DNA of 64,000 bases from JAXMAO01 sp046350375 (GCA_046350375.1 JAXMAO010000011.1:70051-134050), one strand, 5' to 3'. Counted from the stretch's first letter, positions 8,596 to 17,190 are shown. Notes: a model not told the origin generated them from the sequence alone. Made by a program: numbers and translations.

Positions 8596-8601
8596 TATAC
8601 T
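8596..8601 (+). promoter_or_regulatory. Possible -10 box (TATACT)
   Basis: TATACT lies in the 295-bp spacer between fliM and the protease-PLD gene, 102 bp before the latter's ATG. The -35 region at the expected distance is poor (TCGCAG). It suggests the fusion gene has its own promoter. The rest of the spacer shows no other clear signal apart from the strong AGGAGG at the end. Confidence 0.35.
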
Positions 8602-8703
8602 ACGTTGCGCATGGAGGAGGGGCCGCGCGGCCGTCCCGCCCGGCACGGCCGCTGAGCGCCCCGGAACGGATTCTGTGCGCTCACACCCACAGGAGGCGCA
8701 CGC

Positions 8704-11553
8704 ATGTACGAGCTCTCCGACGAGCAGTTCGATCGCCACGTTAGACAGTTCGAGCGGCGCGACCCCGAGCTTTTCGACGAACTGAAGTACAAGGTCGGCG
8801 CGCGGGCATTGCGCCGCGAGTCGCGGACGACCGAGGCCTTGCTGAAGTGCGTGGCCCGGCCGGTGGACGAGACAGAGGCAGCGCTGGCCGCCGCGCCGCC
8901 GGCGCTCATCCAGGCGCGCGAGGCCGAGACGATCGTGCGTCAACACGCCCGGCCGGTCATGGTCATTCGCGACAACCGGGCTACTACCGAGTTCCTCGGC
9001 CCGGACAGCCAGGTCTGGGCGGGGCGGGTGCTGGCGGCCCAGGCGGTGCTCGACAAGGTCATCCCGGCTGTCGGGCGCGTCGAGGTCAACAACAATCCGG
9101 ACTACTCCTGGCTCGGCACCGGCTGGCTGGTGAGCGATGACATCATCGTCACCAACCGGCACGTGGCGCGCGAGTTCGCGCGGCTCGGGCCAGACGGTTT
9201 CAGGTTCCGCCTCGGCGTCAACGGCACCGCACAGTCGGCCCGGCTCGATTTCCTGGAAGAGTACGAGCGCGCCAAGGCCGCCGAGTTCTCGGTCGAGTCG
9301 ATCCTCTGGATCGCCGCCCCGAGCGACCCCGATGTCGCCTTCCTGCGCGTCCGGCGGACCGCGGGCCAGCTCGTGCTCGCCGCGCCGATTTCCCTCGCCG
9401 AGTCGGTCAATCCCGATGAACTCGTCGCCACGATCGGCTATCCGGCGCGCGATTCGCGCGTGCCAGACCAGGACCTGGTGCGATCCATCTTCGGCGACGT
9501 GTACGAGAAAAAGCGGCTCGCCCCGGGCCAGATCATCGAGGTCAAGGACGGCGAGGTTGAACACGACTGCTCGACGCTCGGCGGAAATTCCGGTTCGCCG
9601 GTCGTCCGCCTGGCGACGGGCGAGGCGGTCGGCCTGCACTTCTCTGGCGTGTTCATGACTGCGAACTACGCCGTCGCCGCCCCCACGGTGAAGGAGCTGC
9701 TCGGCAAGGTGCAGCGCAACGAGCTGCCGGGCACCGGCCCGATTCGCATCGGCAGCGGCGCGGCCGCTCCGCCGGACGCGCCCTCCACGGCCGTTGGCCA
9801 GCCCGCGGGCGACGCCGGCGGGCGCAGCGCCGGCGGCGGCGAATACACCTTCCGTTTCGACATCCCGATCGAAATCACCGTCCGCGTCGGCGGCGCGAAC
9901 GTTCCGCCCGGCGTCGTCGGCGCGATGGCGGCCGCTCCACCGGCAGGTCTGCCGGGGGCGCTCGGCGCAGGATCGGAAGATGGGCGCATCGACGCCGCGG
10001 TGCAGGCCGCGCGGCAGGCGCTGAAGGGCTATCCAGGCGTGGTTGAAGTCCGCCGCGGCTACCGCTTCAAGCGCGGCTGGATCACGAACGAGCGCGTCGT
10101 CGTCGTCGAGCTGCGCCGCAAGCGAGGCGTCGCCGAGCTGCGCGCGTCGGGCGCCGCAGCCATTCCGCCGCAGTTCCTCGGTGTTGGGGTCGACGTGCGA
10201 ACCGCGGCGCTGGCCGACCAGCTCAGCCACCTGAACATCAGCCTCGAGGCGCTCGAAGCCCCGCCGCGTCCGGGCAGCTATCGCGAGCCGCCGGACCTGC
10301 CGCTGGAGCCCGTGAAGGAACCGATGCGCGTGATCTTCCACGCCAGTCCGGACTGCGGCTTCCCGAACCTGCGGGCCTTCCTCGGCCGCGTCCGGCACCA
10401 CCTGACCGCGACGATGTACGAGTGGGAGGCGGAGCACATCAGCGATACGCTGGAGGCCGCGATTCATCCGGGCGCTCGCACCCTGCGCATGGTGACGCAG
10501 AAGAAGGGGACCGCCGAAGCCGTCGCCGACATGCGCCGCCGCCTGGGCGGAAAGATGTCGCATGTGTGGGCCTCGGTCGGGCGCGGGCTTCTGATTCCCA
10601 TGGCCTACCACATCAAGGTGGCGTCGCGCGACGGCGAAGAGGTGTGGCTCTCGAGCGGCAACTGGAAGGAGTCGAACCAGCCGGACATCGATCCGGCCGG
10701 GCAGAACTCGACCGCGATCGGCCCGCTGCGGAAGTACAACCGCGAGTGGCACGCAATCGTGACGAACGAGCGGCTTGCCACGCTGTTTCAGCGGTACATC
10801 GAATGGGATTTCCAGGAGGCCCAGCGCGTGCCGGTGCCGGAGCTGGTCGAGGCCGAGCTGCCGGACCTGTTCATCCCGGTCGAAGCTCTCGCAGAGCCCG
10901 AGGCCCCGGTCCGGGCGACCTATTTCGACCCGCTCGTCATCGAGCGCGAGATCGACATCCAGCCGCTGCTGACGCCCGATCGCGATGCCCGCGGCCGGCG
11001 GATCTTCATGGCACACGCGGTCGCGATGGCCAAGCGCGCCGAACGCAGCCTGCTGGTGCAGAACCAGTCGTTCAACCTGCTCGACGAAAACGTGGATGAG
11101 TTCGAGGAGTTTTTCGGCGTCCTGCGCGACAAGCAGCGCGCCGGCAAGGATGTGCGGATCATCTTCCGCGACCCGCGCGAGTTCAGGCAGTCGAACGGCG
11201 TGAAGCTCCAGAAGATGCTCGAATCGCTGCAGGACTTCGGGCTCGACACGCAGCAGATCAAGCTCCAGCTTCACTGCCACACCAAGGGCATCATCGTCGA
11301 CGAGCAGGAGGTCATGCTCGGCAGCCACAACCTCACCAATCTGGGCGGGCTGTACAACCGCGATGCCAGCCTGCTGGTCCGCGATTCGGAAGTCACCAAA
11401 TACTTCAAGAAGATCTTCGAGGCCGACTGGGTAACGCTCGCACAGCAAAGCGCCGACGAGCACATTGCCGACGTGCGCGTCGCGATGCCGGGCGAGCGCA
11501 CCCCGCCCGGCTTCCGGCGGGTCTCAATGCGCGAGGCACTCGGGCTCATGTGA
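8704..11553 (+). CDS. Trypsin-like protease / phospholipase D fusion protein
   Basis: 949 residues with AGGAGG 7 nt before the ATG. Domains in order: (1) a charged helical N-terminal segment (1-75), possibly an adaptor. (2) A trypsin-like serine protease with a complete triad: His153 in VTNRHVA, Asp210 in PSDPDVAFL, Ser296 in LGGNSGSP. (3) A Gly/Pro/Ala linker (345-425) and a beta-rich middle region (425-530). (4) A phospholipase D fold with two intact HxKx4D motifs, His636-Lys638-Asp643 and His859-Lys861-Asp866, each followed by the usual SGNW or GSHNLT. No signal peptide or membrane helix is visible, so it is probably cytoplasmic. PLD-fold domains cut phosphodiesters in lipids or nucleic acids. 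Protease-effector fusions of this style occur in bacterial conflict proteins, which is an inference here. No partner gene adjoins it. Confidence 0.9.
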   Translation: MYELSDEQFDRHVRQFERRDPELFDELKYKVGARALRRESRTTEALLKCVARPVDETEAALAAAPPALIQAREAETIVRQHARPVMVIRDNRATTEFLGPDSQVWAGRVLAAQAVLDKVIPAVGRVEVNNNPDYSWLGTGWLVSDDIIVTNRHVAREFARLGPDGFRFRLGVNGTAQSARLDFLEEYERAKAAEFSVESILWIAAPSDPDVAFLRVRRTAGQLVLAAPISLAESVNPDELVATIGYPARDSRVPDQDLVRSIFGDVYEKKRLAPGQIIEVKDGEVEHDCSTLGGNSGSPVVRLATGEAVGLHFSGVFMTANYAVAAPTVKELLGKVQRNELPGTGPIRIGSGAAAPPDAPSTAVGQPAGDAGGRSAGGGEYTFRFDIPIEITVRVGGANVPPGVVGAMAAAPPAGLPGALGAGSEDGRIDAAVQAARQALKGYPGVVEVRRGYRFKRGWITNERVVVVELRRKRGVAELRASGAAAIPPQFLGVGVDVRTAALADQLSHLNISLEALEAPPRPGSYREPPDLPLEPVKEPMRVIFHASPDCGFPNLRAFLGRVRHHLTATMYEWEAEHISDTLEAAIHPGARTLRMVTQKKGTAEAVADMRRRLGGKMSHVWASVGRGLLIPMAYHIKVASRDGEEVWLSSGNWKESNQPDIDPAGQNSTAIGPLRKYNREWHAIVTNERLATLFQRYIEWDFQEAQRVPVPELVEAELPDLFIPVEALAEPEAPVRATYFDPLVIEREIDIQPLLTPDRDARGRRIFMAHAVAMAKRAERSLLVQNQSFNLLDENVDEFEEFFGVLRDKQRAGKDVRIIFRDPREFRQSNGVKLQKMLESLQDFGLDTQQIKLQLHCHTKGIIVDEQEVMLGSHNLTNLGGLYNRDASLLVRDSEVTKYFKKIFEADWVTLAQQSADEHIADVRVAMPGERTPPGFRRVSMREALGLM

Positions 11554-11605
11554 GCCTGAACGCCGGCAGCCGGCATCGCCGCCGAACGCGACGGGTTGTC
11601 GCTGT

Positions 11606-11622
11606 GGCCGCGGCGCGCGGCC
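11606..11622. terminator. Perfect hairpin between converging genes
   Basis: GGCCGCG-GCG-CGCGGCC is a perfect 7-bp stem with a 3-nt loop, placed between two converging genes. No T-run flanks it, so termination is only suggested by position. Confidence 0.3.
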
Positions 11623-11673
11623 TCGTCCAGCGGAAGCGGAACTGCGGGTGTCCAGTGCCGCCATGCGCGGCAG

Positions 11674-12150
11674 CTAATCCGCGCGCCGCCTCCACGCAAT
11701 GGCAATCGAAACGCTCCCGAAGATCACCAATAGCGCTCCGGCGGGAACCAGCAGAATGGCCACTCCGGGATCGCCTTCTGAATGCCACACCCCGGCCAGC
11801 AGAAAGCCGACGGGCATCAGAATCGCACCGATTCTCAGTGAGAGGCCAGCGGCTCGCGGCAGCTTGGCGTAGCGGCCGCACAAGCCTGCGCCGACCAGAA
11901 GTAAGTTCAGCAGCGCGCCGTGCGCGTGCGCCAGCCGAAAGAGCTCTCTTCTCTGCGTATCCGCAACGTAGGTGGGGGACTTGTATCCGAGTAACCCCTC
12001 CAGCAGCAGGCCGACCGCCATCCAGAATGCGATGCCCAGCCAACCCTGAAACACCAGACCCCGGTCGAGTACGTCTTCGCCAAGTGGCCGCGACGTGCCT
12101 CGTCCGTCGCGCTGCGAAGCGCCGTCACTGCTCCTGTCTTGCCGATCCAT
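11674..12150 (-). CDS. Four-helix membrane protein next to multihaem cytochrome
   Basis: 158 residues. A polar N-terminus of ~35 residues precedes four predicted membrane helices (first around GWLGIAFWMAVGLLLEGLLG). The second helix carries LAHAHGALLNLLLVG, whose histidines could ligate haem or metal. Family not recognised with confidence. It follows the octahaem cytochrome by 2 nt on the same strand, so the pair is surely one operon, and a role as the membrane anchor or quinol-side partner of the cytochrome is plausible. Base composition is less GC-rich than most of the window. Confidence 0.7.
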   Translation of the reverse strand: MDRQDRSSDGASQRDGRGTSRPLGEDVLDRGLVFQGWLGIAFWMAVGLLLEGLLGYKSPTYVADTQRRELFRLAHAHGALLNLLLVGAGLCGRYAKLPRAAGLSLRIGAILMPVGFLLAGVWHSEGDPGVAILLVPAGALLVIFGSVSIAIAWRRRAD

Positions 12151-12152
12151 CG

Positions 12153-13991
12153 TTACTCACCCACATCCAGGTCAACATTGCTTCGCCGCTCGCGCAGCGA
12201 CCGCGCGAGGGTACTGACTTCCCGTTGGAGCGACGGGCTTGCATCGCGACGCAGTTTGAACAGCTCGCGCGCGAGCTGCTCGCTGTTCGGCCGCTGCACG
12301 GAGCACGGAGCAATATAGTCCGGTCGTTCAAGGCGCGGCTCGAGCGCCTCGATTCCCTGCAAGGCAAAGTAGCGAACGATTGGATAGTCGTCCGCGCATG
12401 CCTCGATCAGGCAGACCAACGTAGCAAGTGAATCAAGCTTCGGCAGTATGGTGCTCTCGGCGCCACCAGGCGACAGATTTTGCCAATCCCTTCCCATCGG
12501 TCCGCCTCCGCTCAGTGCCTCGGCCGCCAGTGCGCGGGTCAGCGCGTCGCCCGCAAACAACTCGCGGACTCCCTCGGGCTTGTCAAAACTCATTTCGCCA
12601 GATGAGCGGCCATCCCCAAAACGCCTGGGCCACCAGCGTCTCGCCTGGTGGAGCGCCCAGCTGGCGGACTTGTCCAGGTGACATTGGTTGCACGCGTTGG
12701 GAACGTCATCCGAAATGGTCAGTCGCGGGTCGGGAACCGTGATATCGTGCGTCGGATGAAACGACATAATGCCGTACACGACGCGCGGCATGTGGCAGTT
12801 GTAACATAGACTGCCGACCCCGTCAGCCCGATGCCGCGTGTGCTCCGCCAATGCGGTGCTCGCACTGAATTGCGGATGGCAGGTCAGGCACGGCTGGTTG
12901 GTGCGGTTCTCAGGCGTAATCTGTCCCATGGGGTCGCCGGCGTGCATCGAGTGGCAGGTAAGACAGTGAATCCGCGACCCCGGCCGCCCCCGCTGATAGC
13001 ACTTCGATCGCAGAATCCCCTGGTACTCATACGCGGTCAGGCGCGGCGATCCGTTCTTCCAGAAGCGACTGGCGAAGGAGTAGTTGCCGACTGTCGTATC
13101 ACGCGTGACAGGCCGGTAGTATTCCGACAAATCGTCGCCGGCATCAAATGGGTCCCCATGCGTCATGATCGACTGCACGCGGTCAATGGGATCGGGTACA
13201 CGCTGGCCATGGCAATGGCCGCAGATCATCATCGAGCGTTCCGAAGTTAGTTTCGCCGGATGGACAATGTGCGTGTCCTTGCGATCGTTGAGTCGCCAGA
13301 GGGCCCGCGTCCAGGGTGAGGCCGCGGCTTCCACGTGCCGCGCTGCCCGGGCATGACAGGCGCCGCACGCGATTCCCAGTTCCGCAACTTCGGTGGCGCA
13401 TTCACGAGTCTGCGGATTCATGTTAGGCTGCGCCTTGACGTTGTGGCAGAACACGCAGTTTGCATCCCAGGTCGCCTGGTGCTGGAAGAACTCCGCGCCA
13501 TCCGGAAAGAAAAACGATCCGTTCAGACTCATCCAGCGGCGATTGACCAGGTCGTACGCCAGGGGCAGCCGCGTACGCTGGCCGTTTCGATTGGCGACAT
13601 ACTGTTGAATCCGCCGCGACCCGACGGTACGTTCGATGATGTAAGTCTCTTGGCGGCCGTCGGCGAGTGCGAACGACATGACGTACTGAGTGTCGCGCTT
13701 CTCCATTCGCGCGCGGACGTTCAGAAACTCGTACGTATTGCGGTGCTCAAAATCGCCGCGGACTGACTCGGGCGATGCCTCCTGCGTCATCCGGCTATGG
13801 AAGGTGCGCGCCCAAGAGTCATAGTGGGCCGGATGGCAGACGATGCAGTTCTTTGAAGCGAGATAGTCCGCATCGACGTGGCCCGACCGAACGCCGACAA
13901 AGGCGGGCTCCGCGGCCCAGACAATGCACATCACGGTCGCGGCGACCCCCGTGGTGACGACGGCCGCCTTCAACGAAACGCTCTGCCGCAT
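12153..13991 (-). CDS. Exported octahaem c-type cytochrome
   Basis: 612 residues. The N-terminus (LKAAVVTTGVAATVMCIVWA) is a Sec signal or anchor. Eight CxxCH haem-binding motifs start at about residues 49, 179, 209, 257, 343, 368, 396 and 434: CIVCH, CVFCH, CGACH, CGHCH, CLTCH, CLTCH, CYNCH, CNQCH. Scattered additional histidines could be distal ligands. The last ~150 residues lack haems and look helical (HEAT-like). The cytochrome c554/multihaem family is implied, and a periplasmic electron-transfer role is expected; substrate unknown. The ATG at 13991 has AAGG upstream; a TTG at 14000 is the alternative. DNA here is less GC-rich than the flanks, which may indicate transfer. Confidence 0.88.
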   Translation of the reverse strand: MRQSVSLKAAVVTTGVAATVMCIVWAAEPAFVGVRSGHVDADYLASKNCIVCHPAHYDSWARTFHSRMTQEASPESVRGDFEHRNTYEFLNVRARMEKRDTQYVMSFALADGRQETYIIERTVGSRRIQQYVANRNGQRTRLPLAYDLVNRRWMSLNGSFFFPDGAEFFQHQATWDANCVFCHNVKAQPNMNPQTRECATEVAELGIACGACHARAARHVEAAASPWTRALWRLNDRKDTHIVHPAKLTSERSMMICGHCHGQRVPDPIDRVQSIMTHGDPFDAGDDLSEYYRPVTRDTTVGNYSFASRFWKNGSPRLTAYEYQGILRSKCYQRGRPGSRIHCLTCHSMHAGDPMGQITPENRTNQPCLTCHPQFSASTALAEHTRHRADGVGSLCYNCHMPRVVYGIMSFHPTHDITVPDPRLTISDDVPNACNQCHLDKSASWALHQARRWWPRRFGDGRSSGEMSFDKPEGVRELFAGDALTRALAAEALSGGGPMGRDWQNLSPGGAESTILPKLDSLATLVCLIEACADDYPIVRYFALQGIEALEPRLERPDYIAPCSVQRPNSEQLARELFKLRRDASPSLQREVSTLARSLRERRSNVDLDVGE

Positions 13992-14150
13992 GCGATTCAA
14001 CCTTACGGCGCGACCGGAAACCTGTCCAACCGACGACCGCGACGCGACCCGTCTTGGACGCCGATGCGCCAGCCAATATCATGCCGCCTCGCGTCGAAGC
14101 CGTGCCCCTTGCGGTGTGTGGCCCGGTTTCTGAGTCATGAAAGGAACCCC

Positions 14151-14708
14151 ATGGATCTCATCCTCCCGCTCTGGCTCCCAATTCTCCTGTCTGCGGCCGG
14201 CGTCTGGGTACTCGCCGCCATCGTCTGGATGGCGCTGCCCCATCACAAGCAGGACTTCATCGCCCTTGGCAACGAAGACGCGTTCATCGACTTCGTCCGC
14301 AAGAGCGGCATCCGGCCCGGCAACTACGTCTTCCCCGATTTCCGCGGCCGAGAGGCGATGAAGTCGGAAAAAACCAGCAAGACGCTTGAATCGGGCCCGG
14401 TCGGCCACCTCAGCGTCTGGCAGACGCCCATTACGATGGGCGGCAAGATGATCGCCACCTTCTTCGTTTATCTCGCCACCAGCGTGCTCATCGCATACCT
14501 CACGCGCGTCGCGCTGCCCGGCCCGGCTCCGTTCGCCAAGGTCTTCCAGGTCTCCGCCACCGCCGGCGTCCTGGCATACTGCTTCTCGTTCCTGCCCAAC
14601 GGCATCTGGTTTGGCTCGTATCGGCGGACGCTGGTCGCGGGGTTCATCGACGGCATCGCCTATGGCTGCATCACCGGGGCCGTCTTCGCCTGGTTCTGGA
14701 AACACTGA
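14151..14708 (+). CDS. Conserved-type membrane protein, unknown function
   Basis: 185 residues. An N-terminal membrane helix (LPLWLPILLSAAGVWVLAAIVWM) is followed by a ~65-residue soluble loop containing HHKQDFIALGNEDAFIDFVR and YVFPDFRG. Two or three further membrane helices follow, with FLPNGIWFG between them. Repeated membrane proteins of this pattern (short acidic loop after helix one) are known as uncharacterised proteins. AAAGGA precedes the ATG. The frame is open further upstream but the Shine-Dalgarno and helix place the start here. It is followed by the ArsR-type unit. Confidence 0.7.
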   Translation: MDLILPLWLPILLSAAGVWVLAAIVWMALPHHKQDFIALGNEDAFIDFVRKSGIRPGNYVFPDFRGREAMKSEKTSKTLESGPVGHLSVWQTPITMGGKMIATFFVYLATSVLIAYLTRVALPGPAPFAKVFQVSATAGVLAYCFSFLPNGIWFGSYRRTLVAGFIDGIAYGCITGAVFAWFWKH

Positions 14709-14759
14709 ACCAACGCCGCCCGGCCCGTTCCGCCCCCAGGAAGAGTCTGCCTCTGCGCC

Positions 14760-14779
14760 TTGACAAAAAGATTTGTCAA
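14760..14779 (+). promoter_or_regulatory. Perfect palindromic operator overlapping promoter
   Basis: TTGACAAA-AAGA-TTTGTCAA is an 8-bp perfect inverted repeat with a 4-bp spacer. Its left arm supplies a TTGACA -35 hexamer. TACGCT at 14783-14788 is 17 bp downstream as a weak -10, which would place +1 within a few bases of the ArsR-family ATG at 14798. Such symmetry is typical of autoregulated ArsR operators. Confidence 0.75.
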
Positions 14780-14797
14780 CGCTACGCTGGCCGATCA

Positions 14798-15400
14798 ATG
14801 CTCGACCTCCGCGTCATCGACGACCCCGCCGCCGCCAGCGTCGCGCTTGACCCCATGCGCAGTCAGCTCCTCTCCGAGCTGCGCAGCCCGGCGTCCGCCG
14901 CCGCGCTCGCCGACCGCATCGGGCTGCCGCGCCAGAAGGTGAACTATCACCTGCGAACCCTCGAATCGCACGGGCTCATCCGCGTCGAAAGCAAGAAGAA
15001 GTGGGGCGGCCTCACCGAGCGCCGCCTCGTGGCGACGGCCCTGGCGTTCGTCGTCTCGCCCGCCGCGCTCGGGCCGGTCGCCGCCGACCCCGCGCGCGAC
15101 ATGGATCGCCTCTCGGCCGGCTACCTGGTCGCGCTCGCCGCCCGCGTCGTGCGCGAGGTCGGCCAGCTGCTCCGCAAGTCGCAGGAGCTCGGCAAGCGCC
15201 TGGCGACGCTCTCCGTCGACACCGAAGTTCGATTTCGATCCGCCGAGGAGCGCGCCGCCTTCAGTCGCGAGCTGACCGCCGCGGTCACGGCGCTGGTTTC
15301 GCGCTATCACGACGAATCCGCACCGGGCGGACGTCGACATCGTCTGATGGTCGGCGCCTATCCCAAGCCCGAGGAACAGAAACGAAAGGAACCCCCATGA
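14798..15400 (+). CDS. ArsR-type winged-helix transcriptional regulator
   Basis: 200 residues. The N-terminal winged helix-turn-helix reads RSQLLSELRSPASAAALADR and then VNYHLRTLESHGLIRV, the ArsR/HTH_20 pattern. No metal-binding Cys motif is present, so a metal sensor is unlikely. The C-terminal half is helical and probably dimerises or senses. No Shine-Dalgarno precedes the ATG, and the inferred promoter would give a leaderless mRNA. Its stop overlaps the SRPBCC gene start (ATGA). Regulators paired with AHSA1/SRPBCC proteins are a common two-gene arrangement in which the regulator represses the pair. The palindrome 18 bp upstream is the probable operator. Confidence 0.85.
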   Translation: MLDLRVIDDPAAASVALDPMRSQLLSELRSPASAAALADRIGLPRQKVNYHLRTLESHGLIRVESKKKWGGLTERRLVATALAFVVSPAALGPVAADPARDMDRLSAGYLVALAARVVREVGQLLRKSQELGKRLATLSVDTEVRFRSAEERAAFSRELTAAVTALVSRYHDESAPGGRRHRLMVGAYPKPEEQKRKEPP

Positions 15401-16209
15401 GCGTGAAGAAAGACCCGTCCGGCCGCCGGTCGATCCAGGTCGAAGTCGAAGTGCCCGGCACGCCCGAGGAAGTCTGGCGCGCCATCGCCACCGGGCCGGG
15501 CATCTCCGCGTGGTTTGTCCCCACGCGCAGCGAGGAGCGCCAGGGCGGCGAACAGGTCTGCAACTTCGGCCCCGGAATGGACAGTCCCTCGACTATCACC
15601 GTCTGGCAGCCGCCCGTTCGCTTCGCCGCCGAAGGCGACATGGGCGGGCCCGGCTCGCCCAAGGTGGCCACCGAGTGGACCATCGAGGCCCGCGCCGGCG
15701 GCAAGTGCCTCGTCCGCGTCGTGCACAGCCTCTTCGCCACCACCGACGACTGGGACGGCCAACTCACCGGGCTCGAGGACGGCTGGCCGGCTTACTTCCG
15801 CATCCTGCGGATGTACCTGACGCACTTCACGGGGCTGAGTAGCTCGGCGATGCACTTCGTCGCCTTTTCCAAAGAGTCGCAGGCCCAGGCCTGGGACAAG
15901 GCCGGCGGTAAGCTCGGGCTGCTCAAGCTCGCCGAGGGGCAGAAGTGGAGCGCGCCGCAGGGCGTGCCGCGCATGGCCGGCGTGGTGGAGTTCCTCGGCA
16001 GCGCGTCGCACAAGAGCACGCTGCTGCTGCGCCTCGACACGCCCGCGCCGGGCGCAGCCTACGTCGGCGCGTTCTCCTGCGGCGGAATGGTGATGGTCTG
16101 CCTGAGCGTCTATCTCTACGGCGACCAGGCGAAATCGGCCATCGAGCGCGACGAGCCGGCCTGGCAGCAGTGGATCGGCGAGCAGTTCCCGATGCCGCAG
16201 ATGGGCTGA
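15397..16209 (+). CDS. SRPBCC (AHSA1-like) domain protein
   Basis: 270 residues. The N-terminal START-like fold is recognisable from VEVPGTPEEVWRAIATGPGI, SAWFVPT and ATEWTIEARAGGKCLVRVVH, then the long C-terminal helix region (DGWPAYFRILRMYLTHF). The extra ~110 residues after it form a second, less typical domain. SRPBCC folds hold a hydrophobic ligand in a deep cavity; the ligand here is unknown. Cytoplasmic. AAAGGA precedes the ATG, which overlaps the regulator's stop by 4 nt, so the two are translated together and probably under the same palindromic operator. Confidence 0.85.
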   Translation: MSVKKDPSGRRSIQVEVEVPGTPEEVWRAIATGPGISAWFVPTRSEERQGGEQVCNFGPGMDSPSTITVWQPPVRFAAEGDMGGPGSPKVATEWTIEARAGGKCLVRVVHSLFATTDDWDGQLTGLEDGWPAYFRILRMYLTHFTGLSSSAMHFVAFSKESQAQAWDKAGGKLGLLKLAEGQKWSAPQGVPRMAGVVEFLGSASHKSTLLLRLDTPAPGAAYVGAFSCGGMVMVCLSVYLYGDQAKSAIERDEPAWQQWIGEQFPMPQMG

Positions 16210-16388
16210 GGGGACGAACGAGGCGGGCGATGGTGGATGACGCGAGCGCGGGCAACGACGCCGGCGCCCGGCTGCATGACATCCTTGCGTCCGTCGGGCG
16301 CCATGCACGGCGCGAACATGGCGACTCCAAGAGCGTGGTCGCTAATGGCCGCGACCCTGCCACCCACCGCAGTTCCGTGTCACCACCA

Positions 16389-16416
16389 TGCCGCCCCCTT
16401 TTTTTCGGGGGTGGCA
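16389..16416. terminator. Hairpin between converging genes, T-rich loop
   Basis: TGCCGCCCCC and GGGGGTGGCA pair over ten positions with one G-T mismatch. The seven T residues lie in the loop instead of after the stem. It sits in the 229-bp gap between two converging genes. Intrinsic terminator function is therefore doubtful but possible. Confidence 0.3.
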
Positions 16417-16438
16417 CCGCGGCAAGTGAGAGCCTGCC

Positions 16439-17074
16439 TCACCGCTTCGCCGTCTTCCTCGCGACGCTCTTGCCGACTGCCGAGCCGACTGTCTTGCCGA
16501 CCTTCTTGGCGACCCGTTCCGCGGCGCTCTTCTTCACGGCGCTCTTCCCGCTCTTATTCGAAGAGCCTCCGTCCTTCAGCTTCTTCCCGTCCGGCCCGCG
16601 GCCCGTGCTCGCCAGCATCTTGACGTAATTCTCCACGTACGCCTTGGCCGGCGTCCGGCGGATCGCCTCGCCGATCACATCCAGTGCCGCGTCCTCCAGC
16701 GTCTTGAAGTGGATGCAGCAGCCGCCCATGCTCAGCTTCTTGCCCGTCGCCTTCCACGCCTTCTCGAACCACGCACGCTCCGCGTTGCTCCCCATGCCGC
16801 CGCCTCCCCCATAGACGCTCATCAGGTAAACCGTCATGTTGTTCTTCTGGCTCGCCAGCGCCGCCATCATCAGCGGCTTCTTGGGGTCGCAGTGGTACCC
16901 GAGCGGCCACACCCGGTGCGGCACGGCGTAACCGATCATCCCCCACATCATTCCCTCTTCATAATCCGCGTCGAGGTTCTTGAGGATCACCCGCCGCACG
17001 GCCGCAATCCCCGCGCGGCGATCCTCCGGGAGCGATGCGAGATAGTCCTTGACGGTCTTGGCGTTGCTCTTCAT
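16439..17074 (-). CDS. DUF1801 protein with Lys/Ala-rich histone-like tail
   Basis: 211 residues. The first ~155 form a DUF1801 (YdhG-like) domain: VKDYLASLPEDRRAGIAAVR, MMWGMIGYAVP, KKPLMMAALASQKNNMTVYL. The function of this fold is unknown. The remaining ~45 residues consist largely of Lys, Ala, Ser and Val in KKxAAxR-type repeats, like histone H1 C-termini, and could bind DNA. The frame is open far upstream. ATG at 17074 is chosen because the domain begins there and a TACACT box lies 6 nt upstream, without any Shine-Dalgarno, pointing to a leaderless message. Confidence 0.8.
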   Translation of the reverse strand: MKSNAKTVKDYLASLPEDRRAGIAAVRRVILKNLDADYEEGMMWGMIGYAVPHRVWPLGYHCDPKKPLMMAALASQKNNMTVYLMSVYGGGGGMGSNAERAWFEKAWKATGKKLSMGGCCIHFKTLEDAALDVIGEAIRRTPAKAYVENYVKMLASTGRGPDGKKLKDGGSSNKSGKSAVKKSAAERVAKKVGKTVGSAVGKSVARKTAKR

Positions 17075-17080
17075 GAGGGT

Positions 17081-17086
17081 AGTGTA
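17081..17086 (-). promoter_or_regulatory. -10 box (TACACT), leaderless start
   Basis: On the minus strand TACACT ends 6 nt before the ATG of the DUF1801 gene, so transcription would begin at or next to the A of the start codon. No good -35 is visible. Confidence 0.45.
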
Positions 17087-17190
17087 CCGAGTCGCGCAGG
17101 GTGCGTCGTACTCGACCCGCGCGTCAGACTGGGCGGGCGCGCCCCGCAGCGCGATACGCCACCCATCCGCGCCAACGATGGAACTGCAAG

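Noticed and set aside
8488..11463. 991-codon open frame on the minus strand opposite the protease-PLD gene
   Set aside because: It mirrors the plus-strand codons; composition is His/Arg/Val/Gly typical of antisense shadows in GC-rich DNA, with no domain and no Shine-Dalgarno.
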